A stretch of 64,000 bases of DNA from Burkholderia pyrrocinia (lineage in GTDB: Bacteria > Pseudomonadota > Gammaproteobacteria > Burkholderiales > Burkholderiaceae): positions 682,001 to 746,000 of the forward strand of contig NZ_CP094461.1 in the NCBI RefSeq assembly GCF_022809715.1, written 5' to 3'. The notes below the pieces were generated by a model, which saw nothing but the letters and a program-made list of their open reading frames with translations, searched no databases and had not been told where the DNA came from. This document shows, piece after piece, positions 35,080 through 43,542 of the stretch; positions within the stretch are counted from its first letter, which is position 1; every line of letters starts with the position of its first letter. The translations under genes and the position numbers were made by a program.

Positions 35080-36111
35080 TCAACTGCCGCCGGCGGTCGC
35101 CGGATCGTCGAAGAAGTAGTCGCGCCACGACTTCGGCTCGTTGCGGATCGCGCCGGTGCGATGCATGAATTGCGCGAGCGGCAGCGTATTCTGCGGCGCG
35201 GTCTTGAACTGCACCTGCGGATTGCGCAGGATCTTCAACAGCAGCGCACGATCGATCTTCGATGCGTTCACGCGGATATAGGTATCGGCCGCGCGCTCGG
35301 GGTCGGCCGCGATCTGCCGCGCGGCGTCCGCCAGCGCGGCGACGAACGCGCGGTAGGTCTTCGGGTTGTCGTCGCGGAATTTCTCGGTGGCGTACAGCAC
35401 GGTCGCCGAGCTCGGGCCGCCGAGCACGTCGTACGAATTCAGCACGATATGCGCATTCGGGTTGCCGGCAAGCTCCTGCTCCTGGAACGGCGGATTGCCG
35501 AAGTGGCCGGTGATCACGCTGCTGTTCGCGAGGATCGCGGCCGTCGCATCGGGGTGCGGAATCGCCTGCGTGAGCGCGTCGAGCTTGTCGAACTGCTTGT
35601 CGCCCCACTGCTTCGCGGCCGCGTACTGCAGCACGCGCGACTGCACCGACACGCCGACCGCCGGCACCGCGATGCGGTCCTTCGCGCCGAGGTCGGCGAT
35701 CGTCTTCACGTTCGGGTTGCTGCTGACGAGGTAGTACGGGAAATTGCCGAGCGACGCGACACCCTTCACGTTCTGCCGGCCGCGCGTGCGGTCCCACACG
35801 GTCAGCAGCGGCCCGACGCCCGCGCCCGCGATATCGACCGCGCCGGACAGCAGCGCGTCGTTCACGGCCGCGCCGCCCGACAGCCGTACCCAGTCGACCT
35901 TGATGTCGAGGCCGGCCTTGCGCCCTTCCTTTTCGATCAGTTGCTGGTCGCGCGCGACGTTCAGCATCAGGTAGACGACGCCGAACTGCTCGGCGATGCG
36001 GATGCGGCCTTCCGCGTGCGCGGCGTGCGGTGCGAGCGTGCCCGCAAACGCGAGCGCGGCAGTGAGCGTGGCCGCCAGCGCGCGGCGCGCCGGCAAAAAC
36101 GAAAACGACAT
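35080..36111 (-). CDS. ABC transporter substrate-binding protein (sulfonate/taurine type)
   Basis: Periplasmic binding protein, 343 aa. A signal peptide (residues 1-33, ending AAHA) is followed by IRIAEQFGVVYLMLNVARDQQL, the typical SsuA/TauA opening, and by LSGGAAVNDALLSGAVDIAGAGVGPLLTVWD and DRIAVPAVGVSVQSRVLQYAAA. It lies between tauD and the ATPase gene on the same strand, about 130 bp from the latter. It should deliver an alkanesulfonate, taurine or similar ligand; this copy, rather than the one at 25.2 kb, is the transporter's own binding protein. Confidence 0.9.
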   Translation of the reverse strand: MSFSFLPARRALAATLTAALAFAGTLAPHAAHAEGRIRIAEQFGVVYLMLNVARDQQLIEKEGRKAGLDIKVDWVRLSGGAAVNDALLSGAVDIAGAGVGPLLTVWDRTRGRQNVKGVASLGNFPYYLVSSNPNVKTIADLGAKDRIAVPAVGVSVQSRVLQYAAAKQWGDKQFDKLDALTQAIPHPDATAAILANSSVITGHFGNPPFQEQELAGNPNAHIVLNSYDVLGGPSSATVLYATEKFRDDNPKTYRAFVAALADAARQIAADPERAADTYIRVNASKIDRALLLKILRNPQVQFKTAPQNTLPLAQFMHRTGAIRNEPKSWRDYFFDDPATAGGS

Positions 36112-36157
36112 CGGAACTCCGGTCAGGATGGGGCGGAAGAATGACGCGGCACGCGGC

Positions 36158-37087
36158 TCAGAACGGCGCGTCGCCTTCGATCGTCGTGCGGTACAGCTTG
36201 CGGCGCAGATGGTCGGGCGTGCCGGCGGCGAGATGCATCAGCGAACGGTTGTCCCAGAACACGAGATCGTGCTCGCGCCAGCGGTGCCGGTACAGGTGTT
36301 CGGCGCGCACGCTGTGCGCGAACAGTTCGTCGAGCAGCGCGCGGCTTTCGTCGTCGGGCAGGCCGACGATGCGCGTCGTGAAATGCTCGCTGACGAACAG
36401 CGCTTTGCGGCCCGTTTCCGGATGCGTGCGCACGACCGGATGGACGACCGCATCGACCTGCGCGATCTGCTCGGGCGACAGGTTCGGCCGCCACGGGCTG
36501 CGCGCCTGCAGTTCCGCATAACGCGCGAGATACGTATGCTCGGCGCGCCGCCCGTCGACCGCGCGGCGCAGGTGGGCCGGCAGCGTGTCCCACGCGAGAT
36601 GCATGTTCGCGAACAGCGTATCGCCGCCCTCCGCCGGCAATTCCTGCGCGTGCAGCAGCGAACCGAGGCTCGGCTTCTCCTTGTACGACAGGTCGGAATG
36701 CCAGAAATGGCCTGCGTCGCCGAGCCCGATCGGCTTGCCGTGCTCGACGATGTTCGACACGATCAGCACCTCCGGGTGGCCGGCAAGCGCGAACTGGTGC
36801 AACACGTGGATCTGCAGCGGGCCGAAGCGGCGGCTGAATGCGATGTGCTCGTCCGGCGTGATGCGCTGGTCGCGAAACACCAGCACGTGATGGTCGAGAT
36901 GCGCGCGATGGATGCGCGCGAAACCTTCGGCGTCGAGCGGCCGCGACAGGTCGAGGCCGACCACTTCGGCGCCGAGCGGCGCGTCGAACGGAACGATGTC
37001 GAAGCGTTGCGCCGCACCGCCCGGCCAAGATGCGGGCGGATGCCCGGCGGAAAGCGTTGCAGCGTCGCGGATGGCGGTAGTCGTCAC
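36158..37087 (-). CDS. tauD: TauD/TfdA-family 2-oxoglutarate-dependent dioxygenase
   Basis: Fe(II)/2-oxoglutarate dioxygenase of 309 aa that would hydroxylate a sulfonate next to sulfur so that sulfite is released. The iron ligands are H130 and D132 (FWHSDLSYKEKPS) and the distal H285 (SLMHLA), and the 2-oxoglutarate-binding arginine lies in RRKLYRTTIEG. Length fits TauD. It is the first gene of the minus-strand operon with binding protein, ATPase and permease; its promoter should be in the 167 bp up to the DKNYY gene. Taurine, another sulfonate or an alkyl sulfate (AtsK-type) are all possible. Confidence 0.88.
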   Translation of the reverse strand: MTTTAIRDAATLSAGHPPASWPGGAAQRFDIVPFDAPLGAEVVGLDLSRPLDAEGFARIHRAHLDHHVLVFRDQRITPDEHIAFSRRFGPLQIHVLHQFALAGHPEVLIVSNIVEHGKPIGLGDAGHFWHSDLSYKEKPSLGSLLHAQELPAEGGDTLFANMHLAWDTLPAHLRRAVDGRRAEHTYLARYAELQARSPWRPNLSPEQIAQVDAVVHPVVRTHPETGRKALFVSEHFTTRIVGLPDDESRALLDELFAHSVRAEHLYRHRWREHDLVFWDNRSLMHLAAGTPDHLRRKLYRTTIEGDAPF

Positions 37088-37254
37088 GGCACGGCCCCTG
37101 ATTCGGTCAAAACGCGAATCTACGAGTGCGTGCCGGACTGCGTCAACGAAGCGATTCGGATACGTTTATCTGCTGCGGTCATAAAGATCGCTGCTCGGGC
37201 ATACGGGCGGCAACGGGCGGTTGCGCCGCGCACGAAACCGTCCGATCGGGACCT

Positions 37255-38490
37255 TCAGGATTGCGTCGATGAATCCGGCACGCGCACGACGCCATCCGGA
37301 TACCCAAGGCCGATCAACCCGTGTTTGTCGCGGATGCTCATCGACGACACGACCTCCACGCTCGCGCGATCGACGCCGTCGCAAACGGCCAGGTTCGTGT
37401 TGGTCCGGTAGTAGACGCGATGGTCGTCGACCGCATAGAACCGCGTCAGAAAGCGCAGGCTTTTCGCGTCGATCCCCGGCAACGGCTTGCGATAGCTCTG
37501 CCCCCACAGCACGTGGCCGTCATCGTCGACCAGCACGTCGTGAAAGACGGCGCGCGCCGTCTCGACGTCGATGCCCCCCGGCTTGGTCACGATCTTGCCG
37601 TCGTAAAGAATCTGCGCGCCGAGCCGTGCATACCGGTAACCGAGGCTGACCACGCGGGCCGGATCGGCGATGCCGCGCTTGCGCACGCCGGCACAGAACA
37701 GGTGCTTCGCATCCCGCGCGTACGCGCCGCCGATATGGGTCAGGCTGGCGACGTCCGCGTTGACCACGGTCAGATGCCATTCGCCGCGATCGTAGATATC
37801 AGGGCCGAAATAGTAGGCCTGCCGTGCATCGCGATACCAGTCGCCGCCCAGCGATTCCAGCGTCGCGGCATCGCCGTCGGCGATCAGCCCTTCGCCTTCG
37901 TCGTCGTAGCCGAACGCGGCGCCGCTCGCGTAGTAGCGCAGCCCCGACGCATCGACGGCAAAGTTGTCGACCAGATGCCGAAAGCTGCCGAGATCGAAAT
38001 TGTTGAGCGCACGATACCGATGCTCGCTGCCGATGCGGGCCCATACGCGTTCGCCATCGGTATGGAACGGCCCGCCGAGCGGCGCAAGCGGCTCGGTCCG
38101 CGTGTCGCGCCGGCGCCGGGCTTCGGCCTCCTGCTGTCGCTGCGCCTCCTCGGCGTCGTAGCTCGCCTGCTGCTCCGGCGTGACCGCCGATGCGTCCAGA
38201 TGCCGCTGCATGTGGAGCGCATGCAGCGACTGCACGGTCGCGATGCAGGACACCGCATGCGGGATCGAGCGCAGATACAGTGCCCAGTCCTCGTCGTCGC
38301 ATCGGTAGAACCAGTGCACCGCCTCGCCGTCCCATCCGGCCGGGTCCGTGCGCGCGAGCAGCGCCGCCTTGACGTCCTTGACCTTGCCGGGCACGACGAA
38401 AGAGAGGCTGTAGCCGGTCTCGCCGAAGACTTCGAGACTGTCGTCGTCGAACAGGCTTCGCATCAGTTTTTCGAGTTCTTGTACGGTCAT
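37255..38490 (-). CDS. DKNYY-domain protein
   Basis: A 411-aa protein without signal peptide. After a 150-residue N-terminal region with a charged helix (QQASYDAEEAQRQQEAEARRRRD in part), it contains repeated tyrosine-rich units such as VDASGLRYYASG, GDWYRDARQAYYFG, YARDAKHLFCAG and YAVDDHRVYYRT, the D-x-x-x-[VA]-Y-Y pattern of the DKNYY family. These are thought to be surface or scaffold-like repeats of unknown function. It stands alone between the tauD operon and hipBA. Confidence 0.75.
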   Translation of the reverse strand: MTVQELEKLMRSLFDDDSLEVFGETGYSLSFVVPGKVKDVKAALLARTDPAGWDGEAVHWFYRCDDEDWALYLRSIPHAVSCIATVQSLHALHMQRHLDASAVTPEQQASYDAEEAQRQQEAEARRRRDTRTEPLAPLGGPFHTDGERVWARIGSEHRYRALNNFDLGSFRHLVDNFAVDASGLRYYASGAAFGYDDEGEGLIADGDAATLESLGGDWYRDARQAYYFGPDIYDRGEWHLTVVNADVASLTHIGGAYARDAKHLFCAGVRKRGIADPARVVSLGYRYARLGAQILYDGKIVTKPGGIDVETARAVFHDVLVDDDGHVLWGQSYRKPLPGIDAKSLRFLTRFYAVDDHRVYYRTNTNLAVCDGVDRASVEVVSSMSIRDKHGLIGLGYPDGVVRVPDSSTQS

Positions 38491-38727
38491 GGGTTCATGT
38501 CGATCGGGTGACGGGTCACGGAATGGGCCGCTGTGCCGCGGTCATTCTAACGATGTCGACGCGCGCTGCCGACCGCTGCACAGCGGCGTTGACGCACGCC
38601 GTACGATCGTCGGACGGACGTGCACGCTCATGTCGGTCCGGACGAGCACAACGTAGCGTCAGCGTCGATGCGCGCCGTCCCGTGCCCGGGTTGCACGCGC
38701 GGCCGGCTCCGTCCTGCGCGCCAATCA

Positions 38728-38745
38728 CGTATCCGCTCGGATACG
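38728..38745. promoter_or_regulatory. hipBA operator 1 (perfect palindrome)
   Basis: GTATCCG-CT-CGGATAC plus one flanking C/G pair is a perfect 18-bp inverted repeat. Its TATCC...GGATA core matches the E. coli HipB half-sites, with 4 instead of 8 bases between them. Confidence 0.75.
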
Positions 38746-38778
38746 GAAATGCCGTTGCCTGCGATTCGATGCCATCCG

Positions 38779-38794
38779 GTTCCCGCTCGGGAAC
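38779..38794. promoter_or_regulatory. hipBA operator 2 (perfect palindrome)
   Basis: GTTCCCG-CT-CGGGAAC, a perfect inverted repeat starting exactly 50 bp after the first (38729 to 38779). Half-sites differ from operator 1 at two positions, symmetrically. Confidence 0.72.
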
Positions 38795-38828
38795 GAAACG
38801 ATCATCCAGTCACCCGTGGAGCACTTTC

Positions 38829-38844
38829 GTTTCCGAACGGATAC
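38829..38844. promoter_or_regulatory. hipBA operator 3
   Basis: GTTTCCG-AA-CGGATAC, starting exactly 50 bp after operator 2; one mismatch between halves. Confidence 0.72.
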
Positions 38845-38879
38845 GAATCAATGCCCGAACCCGCAAGTTGTGCAATACT

Positions 38880-38895
38880 GTTCCCGCTCAGATAC
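38880..38895. promoter_or_regulatory. hipBA operator 4
   Basis: GTTCCCG-CT-CAGATAC starts 51 bp after operator 3 and ends 17 bp before the hipB start. A TGCAATACT extended -10 element (38872-38879) abuts it, so binding here would block transcription. Confidence 0.7.
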
Positions 38896-38912
38896 GAAGC
38901 ACGGAGAACGTC

Positions 38913-39197
38913 ATGCCGGAGACTCGGTCCGTCAACACGATCGGCGCCCTCGCCAACCTCATTCGCGCCGTGCGGCTCCAGCAGGGGTTCACGCGGGACG
39001 AACTCGCGAACGCCACGGGGCTCTCGCCGAAATTCATCAGCCAGGTGGAAGCCGGGAAGCCGACCGCGCAAATCGGCAAGGTGCTGCTGCTGCTCGGCGA
39101 ACTGGGCGTAAGCCTGTTCGCGCAGTCGTCGATCGAGATTTCGGCGGAAAACGCGCTCAAGGCCGCTCGACGCCGCAGGAGCAGCCATGGCGGCTAG
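38913..39197 (+). CDS. hipB: HipB-like helix-turn-helix antitoxin
   Basis: A 94-aa Cro/C1-type DNA-binding protein (LANLIRAVRLQQGFTRDELANATGLSPKFISQVEAGK in parts), the antitoxin and autorepressor of a HipBA module. The C-terminal tail after residue 72 is short and basic. The start follows GGAGAACGTC. It overlaps the toxin gene by 11 bases, typical for toxin-antitoxin pairs, and four palindromic operators precede it. HipB should dimerise, bind these sites and hold HipA inactive. Confidence 0.9.
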   Translation: MPETRSVNTIGALANLIRAVRLQQGFTRDELANATGLSPKFISQVEAGKPTAQIGKVLLLLGELGVSLFAQSSIEISAENALKAARRRRSSHGG

Positions 39198-40491
39198 AAC
39201 GTTGATCGCGTCCGCGAACGGGCTGCGCATGGGCACGCTGACCGACGACAAGGGCATCTGGTCGTTCACGTACGACGCGCAGTGGCTCGCGTCGCCGCAC
39301 GCGTACCCGCTGTCGCCCGCGTTCGCGCTGCGCGCCGGTACCTTCACCGACAGCTCGACCGATCGCCCGGTCCAGTGGTTCTTCGACAACCTGCTGCCCG
39401 AAGAAGGCATGCGGACGTCGCTCGCGCGCGAGGCGAAGGTCGATGCCGCCGACGCGTGGGGCCTGCTCGCCTACTTCGGGCGTGAATCGGCCGGCGCGCT
39501 CACGCTGCTGGCCGAAGGCGAGCAGGAAGCGGCCGGCAGCATGCAGCCGCTTGGGCTCGACGAACTCGAGCGCCGCATCCAGGCGATGCCCGAGCACGCG
39601 CTGACGGCCACCGCGCCCAAGCGCATGTCCGCGGCCGGCGCGCAGCAGAAGCTGCTGCTGATCCTGCGCGGCGACGCGCCGGACTACGCGCTGTTCGAAC
39701 CGGTCGGCAGCGAGCCGTCGATGCATCTGCTGAAGCCGGACATGCGCGCCGCCGGCTATCCGCATTCGGCGATCAACGAGTTCTTCTGCATGAAGCTTGC
39801 GAAGCGGATGGGCCTCGACGTTCCGGACGTGCATTTTCTTCGCGCACCGTCCGCGTGCTACGTGATCGACCGCTTCGACCGCGACACCGCATCGCAGCCG
39901 GCCGGACGCCTGCACACGATCGATGCGATGCAGCTGCTGAACTACGATCGCGGCTTCAAGTACCAGCGTGCGAACGCGGAGGAGCTCGCCCGCGCGATCG
40001 GGCAGACCAGCACGCGCGCCCTCGCGCGCCTGTCGGTGTTCCGCTGGACGATCTTCAACGTGGTGGTCGGCAACGGCGACGCGCACCTGAAAAACCTGTC
40101 GTTCTTCGTCGACGCGCGCGGCTACCGGCTTGCGCCGTTCTACGACATCGTCAGCACGGTCGTCTATCACACGCCCACGCACCGGCCCGACCATCGCGGC
40201 GACCACTGGCCGCACTGCGAACTGACGATGCCGCTCGGCACGGCGACGCGGTTCTCCGATATCGACATGGGCGCGCTGATCGCGTTCGGCAACGCGCTCG
40301 GGCTCAAGGAGAAGGCGGCCGAAAGCGAGCTTCGGCGCTTTCTCGAACCGCTCGATCGCAGCGTCGCGCAGACGCTCGACGAAGTGCGCGAGATCGCCCG
40401 CCCCGATGCCGGGGAAATCCGCCTGCTTAACTCAATTGCGTCGATGCCGATCGCGGAGATGGGTCGCGCGCTTCGTCAGGCGCGCGGATGA
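39187..40491 (+). CDS. hipA: HipA-like serine/threonine kinase toxin
   Basis: Kinase toxin of 434 aa. Key residues of E. coli HipA are all present: the autophosphorylated serine of the P-loop-like motif is S148 in RMSAAGAQQKL, the ATP-binding lysine K183 in MHLLKPD, the catalytic D298 in GNGDAHLKN and the Mg-binding D320 in FYDIVST. It is therefore probably active; HipA phosphorylates glutamyl-tRNA synthetase and induces dormancy. The N-terminal subdomain with PVQWFFDNLLPEEG is intact. Translation is coupled to hipB by the 11-base overlap. Confidence 0.92.
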   Translation: MAARTLIASANGLRMGTLTDDKGIWSFTYDAQWLASPHAYPLSPAFALRAGTFTDSSTDRPVQWFFDNLLPEEGMRTSLAREAKVDAADAWGLLAYFGRESAGALTLLAEGEQEAAGSMQPLGLDELERRIQAMPEHALTATAPKRMSAAGAQQKLLLILRGDAPDYALFEPVGSEPSMHLLKPDMRAAGYPHSAINEFFCMKLAKRMGLDVPDVHFLRAPSACYVIDRFDRDTASQPAGRLHTIDAMQLLNYDRGFKYQRANAEELARAIGQTSTRALARLSVFRWTIFNVVVGNGDAHLKNLSFFVDARGYRLAPFYDIVSTVVYHTPTHRPDHRGDHWPHCELTMPLGTATRFSDIDMGALIAFGNALGLKEKAAESELRRFLEPLDRSVAQTLDEVREIARPDAGEIRLLNSIASMPIAEMGRALRQARG

Positions 40492-40610
40492 GCGGATGAG
40501 CGCGGATATCGATTTCGCAGCGGCACAAACGCCGTTCGCCGGCCAGGTATCGCCGACGCCATGATTCCGATCGGGACGAACGTCGATCATCGAACCCTTC
40601 ACCTTGGTTC

Positions 40611-42542
40611 TCAAGCCCGCTGGCACAGCCATCCGGAAGCGGCCATCGTCTCGACGTCGTTCACGTTCGTCAGGCTGATTTCGAACAGGTCGCGGCCAAG
40701 CATGACCGGCACCGTGACGGACATGCCGCAGCGATCGTCGGCCAGCGGCTTCAATAGCTGGTAGCTCGTGTGGGCCCCGCCGTCGGCGCTGTAACCGAAC
40801 ACCACATAGCCCCGCAACGCGTCCAGGCTGCCGAGCGACACGCGCAGCTTGCCGGGCGGGGACACCGACTGCGCCGACTCGTTGATCACGTTCCATGACG
40901 AATTCACGCGCGCCTGCCACGCGGGGTCGAGCGCCGCCAGTGCCTGCAGTTGCTGCGCATACGGCGCGACGCGAAACACATAACCCGAGTGGTCGATGAC
41001 ACGCTTGGTCAGGTACCGGTTGCTCACCGCATTGCCCGCGTCGTCCGTGCCCGGCAGGATATCGAACCGGTACGACGTGGTATCGCCGTCGCTCCACCAC
41101 CAGCCGTCGCTGCGATACCGGTAGGGTGTGGCGTCGGGGCCGAGCTGCGCCCACCCGGTGCCGCTCCATTTCGTCAACGCCAGACTGCCGTCCGCGTTCA
41201 CGGCGACTTGCACCGGCGTCGATTCGTTACCGTAAACGCCATTGACCGCGGAAACGTCCGGCGACGGCGCCGCCGACGGCGCACTCGTATTCACGCGTGC
41301 GGGCGCGGCGGCGATGCTGCCGTCTTCCTGCAACGCCTGCAGCAGGATCGCAGGCGCGATGCTGCCCGCGTCGTAGCCCATGCTGCCCGTGATCATCAGC
41401 GCCATCCGCGCGGCCGGCAGCACGTAGAAATGGCTGGAAAAGAACTGCGTGCCGCCGCTCTTGTACGCCGCCGCGGCACCGGCGGCGCGCAGCACCGGAT
41501 CGTCGACGTCGTCCCAGCCGAGACCGAACGCGTACGCATAGCCGAGCCGGGTCGACTTGATCTGCCACCGGTCGGTCTGGTCCGTCAGCATGTCGGCAAT
41601 CCCCGCCGCCGACGCGATCCGCTGCCCCTGGAACAGGCCGTTGCCGATGAACATCTGCGCGAGGTTCATCATGTCGAGCGGCGTCGTCGCCAGGCCGCCC
41701 GTTGCATACGCGTTCGTGATTTCCTGCCCGTACTGGGTTCCGTTCGCGTACCCGAGCGCGAATTCGCCGCGGGTCGGCACGCTGGTCAGAAAGCCGGAAT
41801 TCGTCATGTTCAGCGGCGAGAGGATATTGCGCTGAACGAAATCCGTGAAGCTTTGCCCGGTGACGGCCGCGACCACCAGTTCGAATATCGTGAAGCCGTC
41901 GTTGCAGTACACCGCGAACTGGCCCGGCAGGTGATTCAGGTGCTCGTTGGCGAGCACCTTCTGCGCCGCCGCCGCGTAGCCGGGGATCGGCACATACGAA
42001 AACATGTCGTTCACATTCTGGCCGGGCAGGCCCGACGAATGCGACAGCAGATGACGCGACGTGATCTGCGCGTACTGCGGCGACAACATCGAGAACGACG
42101 GCACGTAGCGCACGATCGGCGCGTCCAGGTCGATCAGCCCGCGATCCTGCAGGATCACGCCGGCCAGCGCCGCGATGACCTTGGTGACCGAGCCGATGTT
42201 GTAGCGCGTCGTCGGCGTGGCGGCGGCGGCCGGGCTGACCACGGCATTGCCGAAAGCCTCGGCCCACACCACCTGGTTGTCCTTCAGCAAGGCAACCGAG
42301 ATGCTCGCGACGTTCTGCCGGTCGGCGTCGAGCGCGGCCTGAATGGTTTGCCGCCCCACGGCAATGGTTGCGCCATACGTCGGCTGCTTCTGAATGCTGT
42401 CCGACCCGCCGCAACCTGGCAGCACCGCGGACAGCAATCCCGCGCCGGCATACTCGAGAAACTGCCGGCGACCGGTGCTGGCCGGGACGGCGCCTGAATG
42501 CGGATCATGCGAATCGCGTGTATTCGGCATAGGTGTTTTCAT
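40611..42542 (-). CDS. Exported beta-lactamase-family serine hydrolase (lipoprotein, Tat signal)
   Basis: A 643-aa serine hydrolase of the class C beta-lactamase/penicillin-binding-protein fold. The N terminus combines a twin-arginine motif (R25-R26 in GRRQFLEYAG) with a lipobox LPGC (C44), suggesting a Tat-exported lipoprotein. Catalytic motif SVTK is S118-K121, the tyrosine motif is YCN, and the hydrolase domain ends near residue 400. The remaining 240 residues form a beta-rich extension with no recognised domain. Likely an esterase or peptidase rather than a beta-lactamase. The chosen ATG opens the Tat signal; further upstream codons are noise. Confidence 0.85.
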   Translation of the reverse strand: MKTPMPNTRDSHDPHSGAVPASTGRRQFLEYAGAGLLSAVLPGCGGSDSIQKQPTYGATIAVGRQTIQAALDADRQNVASISVALLKDNQVVWAEAFGNAVVSPAAAATPTTRYNIGSVTKVIAALAGVILQDRGLIDLDAPIVRYVPSFSMLSPQYAQITSRHLLSHSSGLPGQNVNDMFSYVPIPGYAAAAQKVLANEHLNHLPGQFAVYCNDGFTIFELVVAAVTGQSFTDFVQRNILSPLNMTNSGFLTSVPTRGEFALGYANGTQYGQEITNAYATGGLATTPLDMMNLAQMFIGNGLFQGQRIASAAGIADMLTDQTDRWQIKSTRLGYAYAFGLGWDDVDDPVLRAAGAAAAYKSGGTQFFSSHFYVLPAARMALMITGSMGYDAGSIAPAILLQALQEDGSIAAAPARVNTSAPSAAPSPDVSAVNGVYGNESTPVQVAVNADGSLALTKWSGTGWAQLGPDATPYRYRSDGWWWSDGDTTSYRFDILPGTDDAGNAVSNRYLTKRVIDHSGYVFRVAPYAQQLQALAALDPAWQARVNSSWNVINESAQSVSPPGKLRVSLGSLDALRGYVVFGYSADGGAHTSYQLLKPLADDRCGMSVTVPVMLGRDLFEISLTNVNDVETMAASGWLCQRA

Positions 42543-42660
42543 TGTTCTCACTCCGATGTCATTCGGTATCCCGGACCTCGATTCCCGGTCACTCCCGGCC
42601 CCCGCGCGGACACGACATGGCGCCCGGCATCGCAGCGCGGTGGGTCGGCGTATCCGTTGC

Positions 42661-43542
42661 TCAAGAAACCTGCTGTGTCGCGCGCCGCGCGTCACGCGTC
42701 GTCAGGAAACTGCCGTCAGGGCTCCAGCCCGGCGGCCGGATCAGGTAATTGATCGCAGTGCGCAGGTCCCCGGCCTTCGCGAGATCGCGCGCGATGTTGC
42801 CCCACTCGTAGAACGCGATCCTGAACGGATTGTCGGTGCCGATGCTCGACGTCAAACCGTAGTGCGGCGTGAATCGCTCCGGCGTGTACGACCCGAACAG
42901 CCGGTCCCAGATCATCGTGGTGCCGGCGTAGTTCGTATCCAGATAGTCGAAATCGCTGCCGTGATGGACGCGATGCTGCGACGGCGTGTTCAGCAGCGCC
43001 TCGAACCAGCGCGGCATCTTGTCGATCGCTTCCGTGTGAATCCAGAACTGGTAAATCAGGCTCACCGACTGCATGAACAGGATCATCTTCGGATGGAACC
43101 CGAGCAACGGCATCCACGCCCAGAACAGGAACGATCCGCTGATCGTGCCCGTCCAGGTCTGGCGCAGCGACACCGACAGGTTGTATTGCTCCGACGAATG
43201 GTGCACCGAATGCGAGGCCCAGAACCAGCGCACCTCGTGACTCAGGCGATGGAACCAGTAATAGCTGAAATCGTCCGCGAAGAAACACAGCACCCACGCC
43301 CACCAGACGTTCATCGGGATCGTGAAAAGCCGGTGCGCGTACACCCAGCTCAGCACCGTCAGCACCAGCCCGCCGGTCAGGACGCTGGCGACGAACGCGC
43401 CTGCTGCAAGCGCGAGATTCGCCAGCGTATCGCGGGTCCGGTACAGCCGCCTCCCGAGCATCGCGGCGAGCACGACCTCGACCGCGATCAGCACCGCGAA
43501 AGCCGGCAACGCGGCCACCATGATATCGGGCAGGTTTTGCAT
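42661..43542 (-). CDS. Sterol desaturase/fatty acid hydroxylase-family membrane protein
   Basis: Integral membrane di-iron oxygenase-type protein of 293 aa with about four membrane segments. The histidine-rich metal sites are HRLSHE, HSVHHSS and HRVHHG, spaced as in the family, so a di-iron centre can form. Bacterial members hydroxylate lipids, carotenoids or act in ether-lipid or quorum-signal-related lipid metabolism; the substrate here is unknown. Start at MQNLPD. It is transcribed away from the two-component genes, after a 480-bp noncoding region that contains a 20-bp palindrome. Confidence 0.87.
   Translation of the reverse strand: MQNLPDIMVAALPAFAVLIAVEVVLAAMLGRRLYRTRDTLANLALAAGAFVASVLTGGLVLTVLSWVYAHRLFTIPMNVWWAWVLCFFADDFSYYWFHRLSHEVRWFWASHSVHHSSEQYNLSVSLRQTWTGTISGSFLFWAWMPLLGFHPKMILFMQSVSLIYQFWIHTEAIDKMPRWFEALLNTPSQHRVHHGSDFDYLDTNYAGTTMIWDRLFGSYTPERFTPHYGLTSSIGTDNPFRIAFYEWGNIARDLAKAGDLRTAINYLIRPPGWSPDGSFLTTRDARRATQQVS

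Noticed and set aside
40611..42542. Antibiotic-resistance beta-lactamase
   Set aside because: Length, lipobox and C-terminal extension do not fit AmpC-type enzymes; only the shared serine-hydrolase fold is present.
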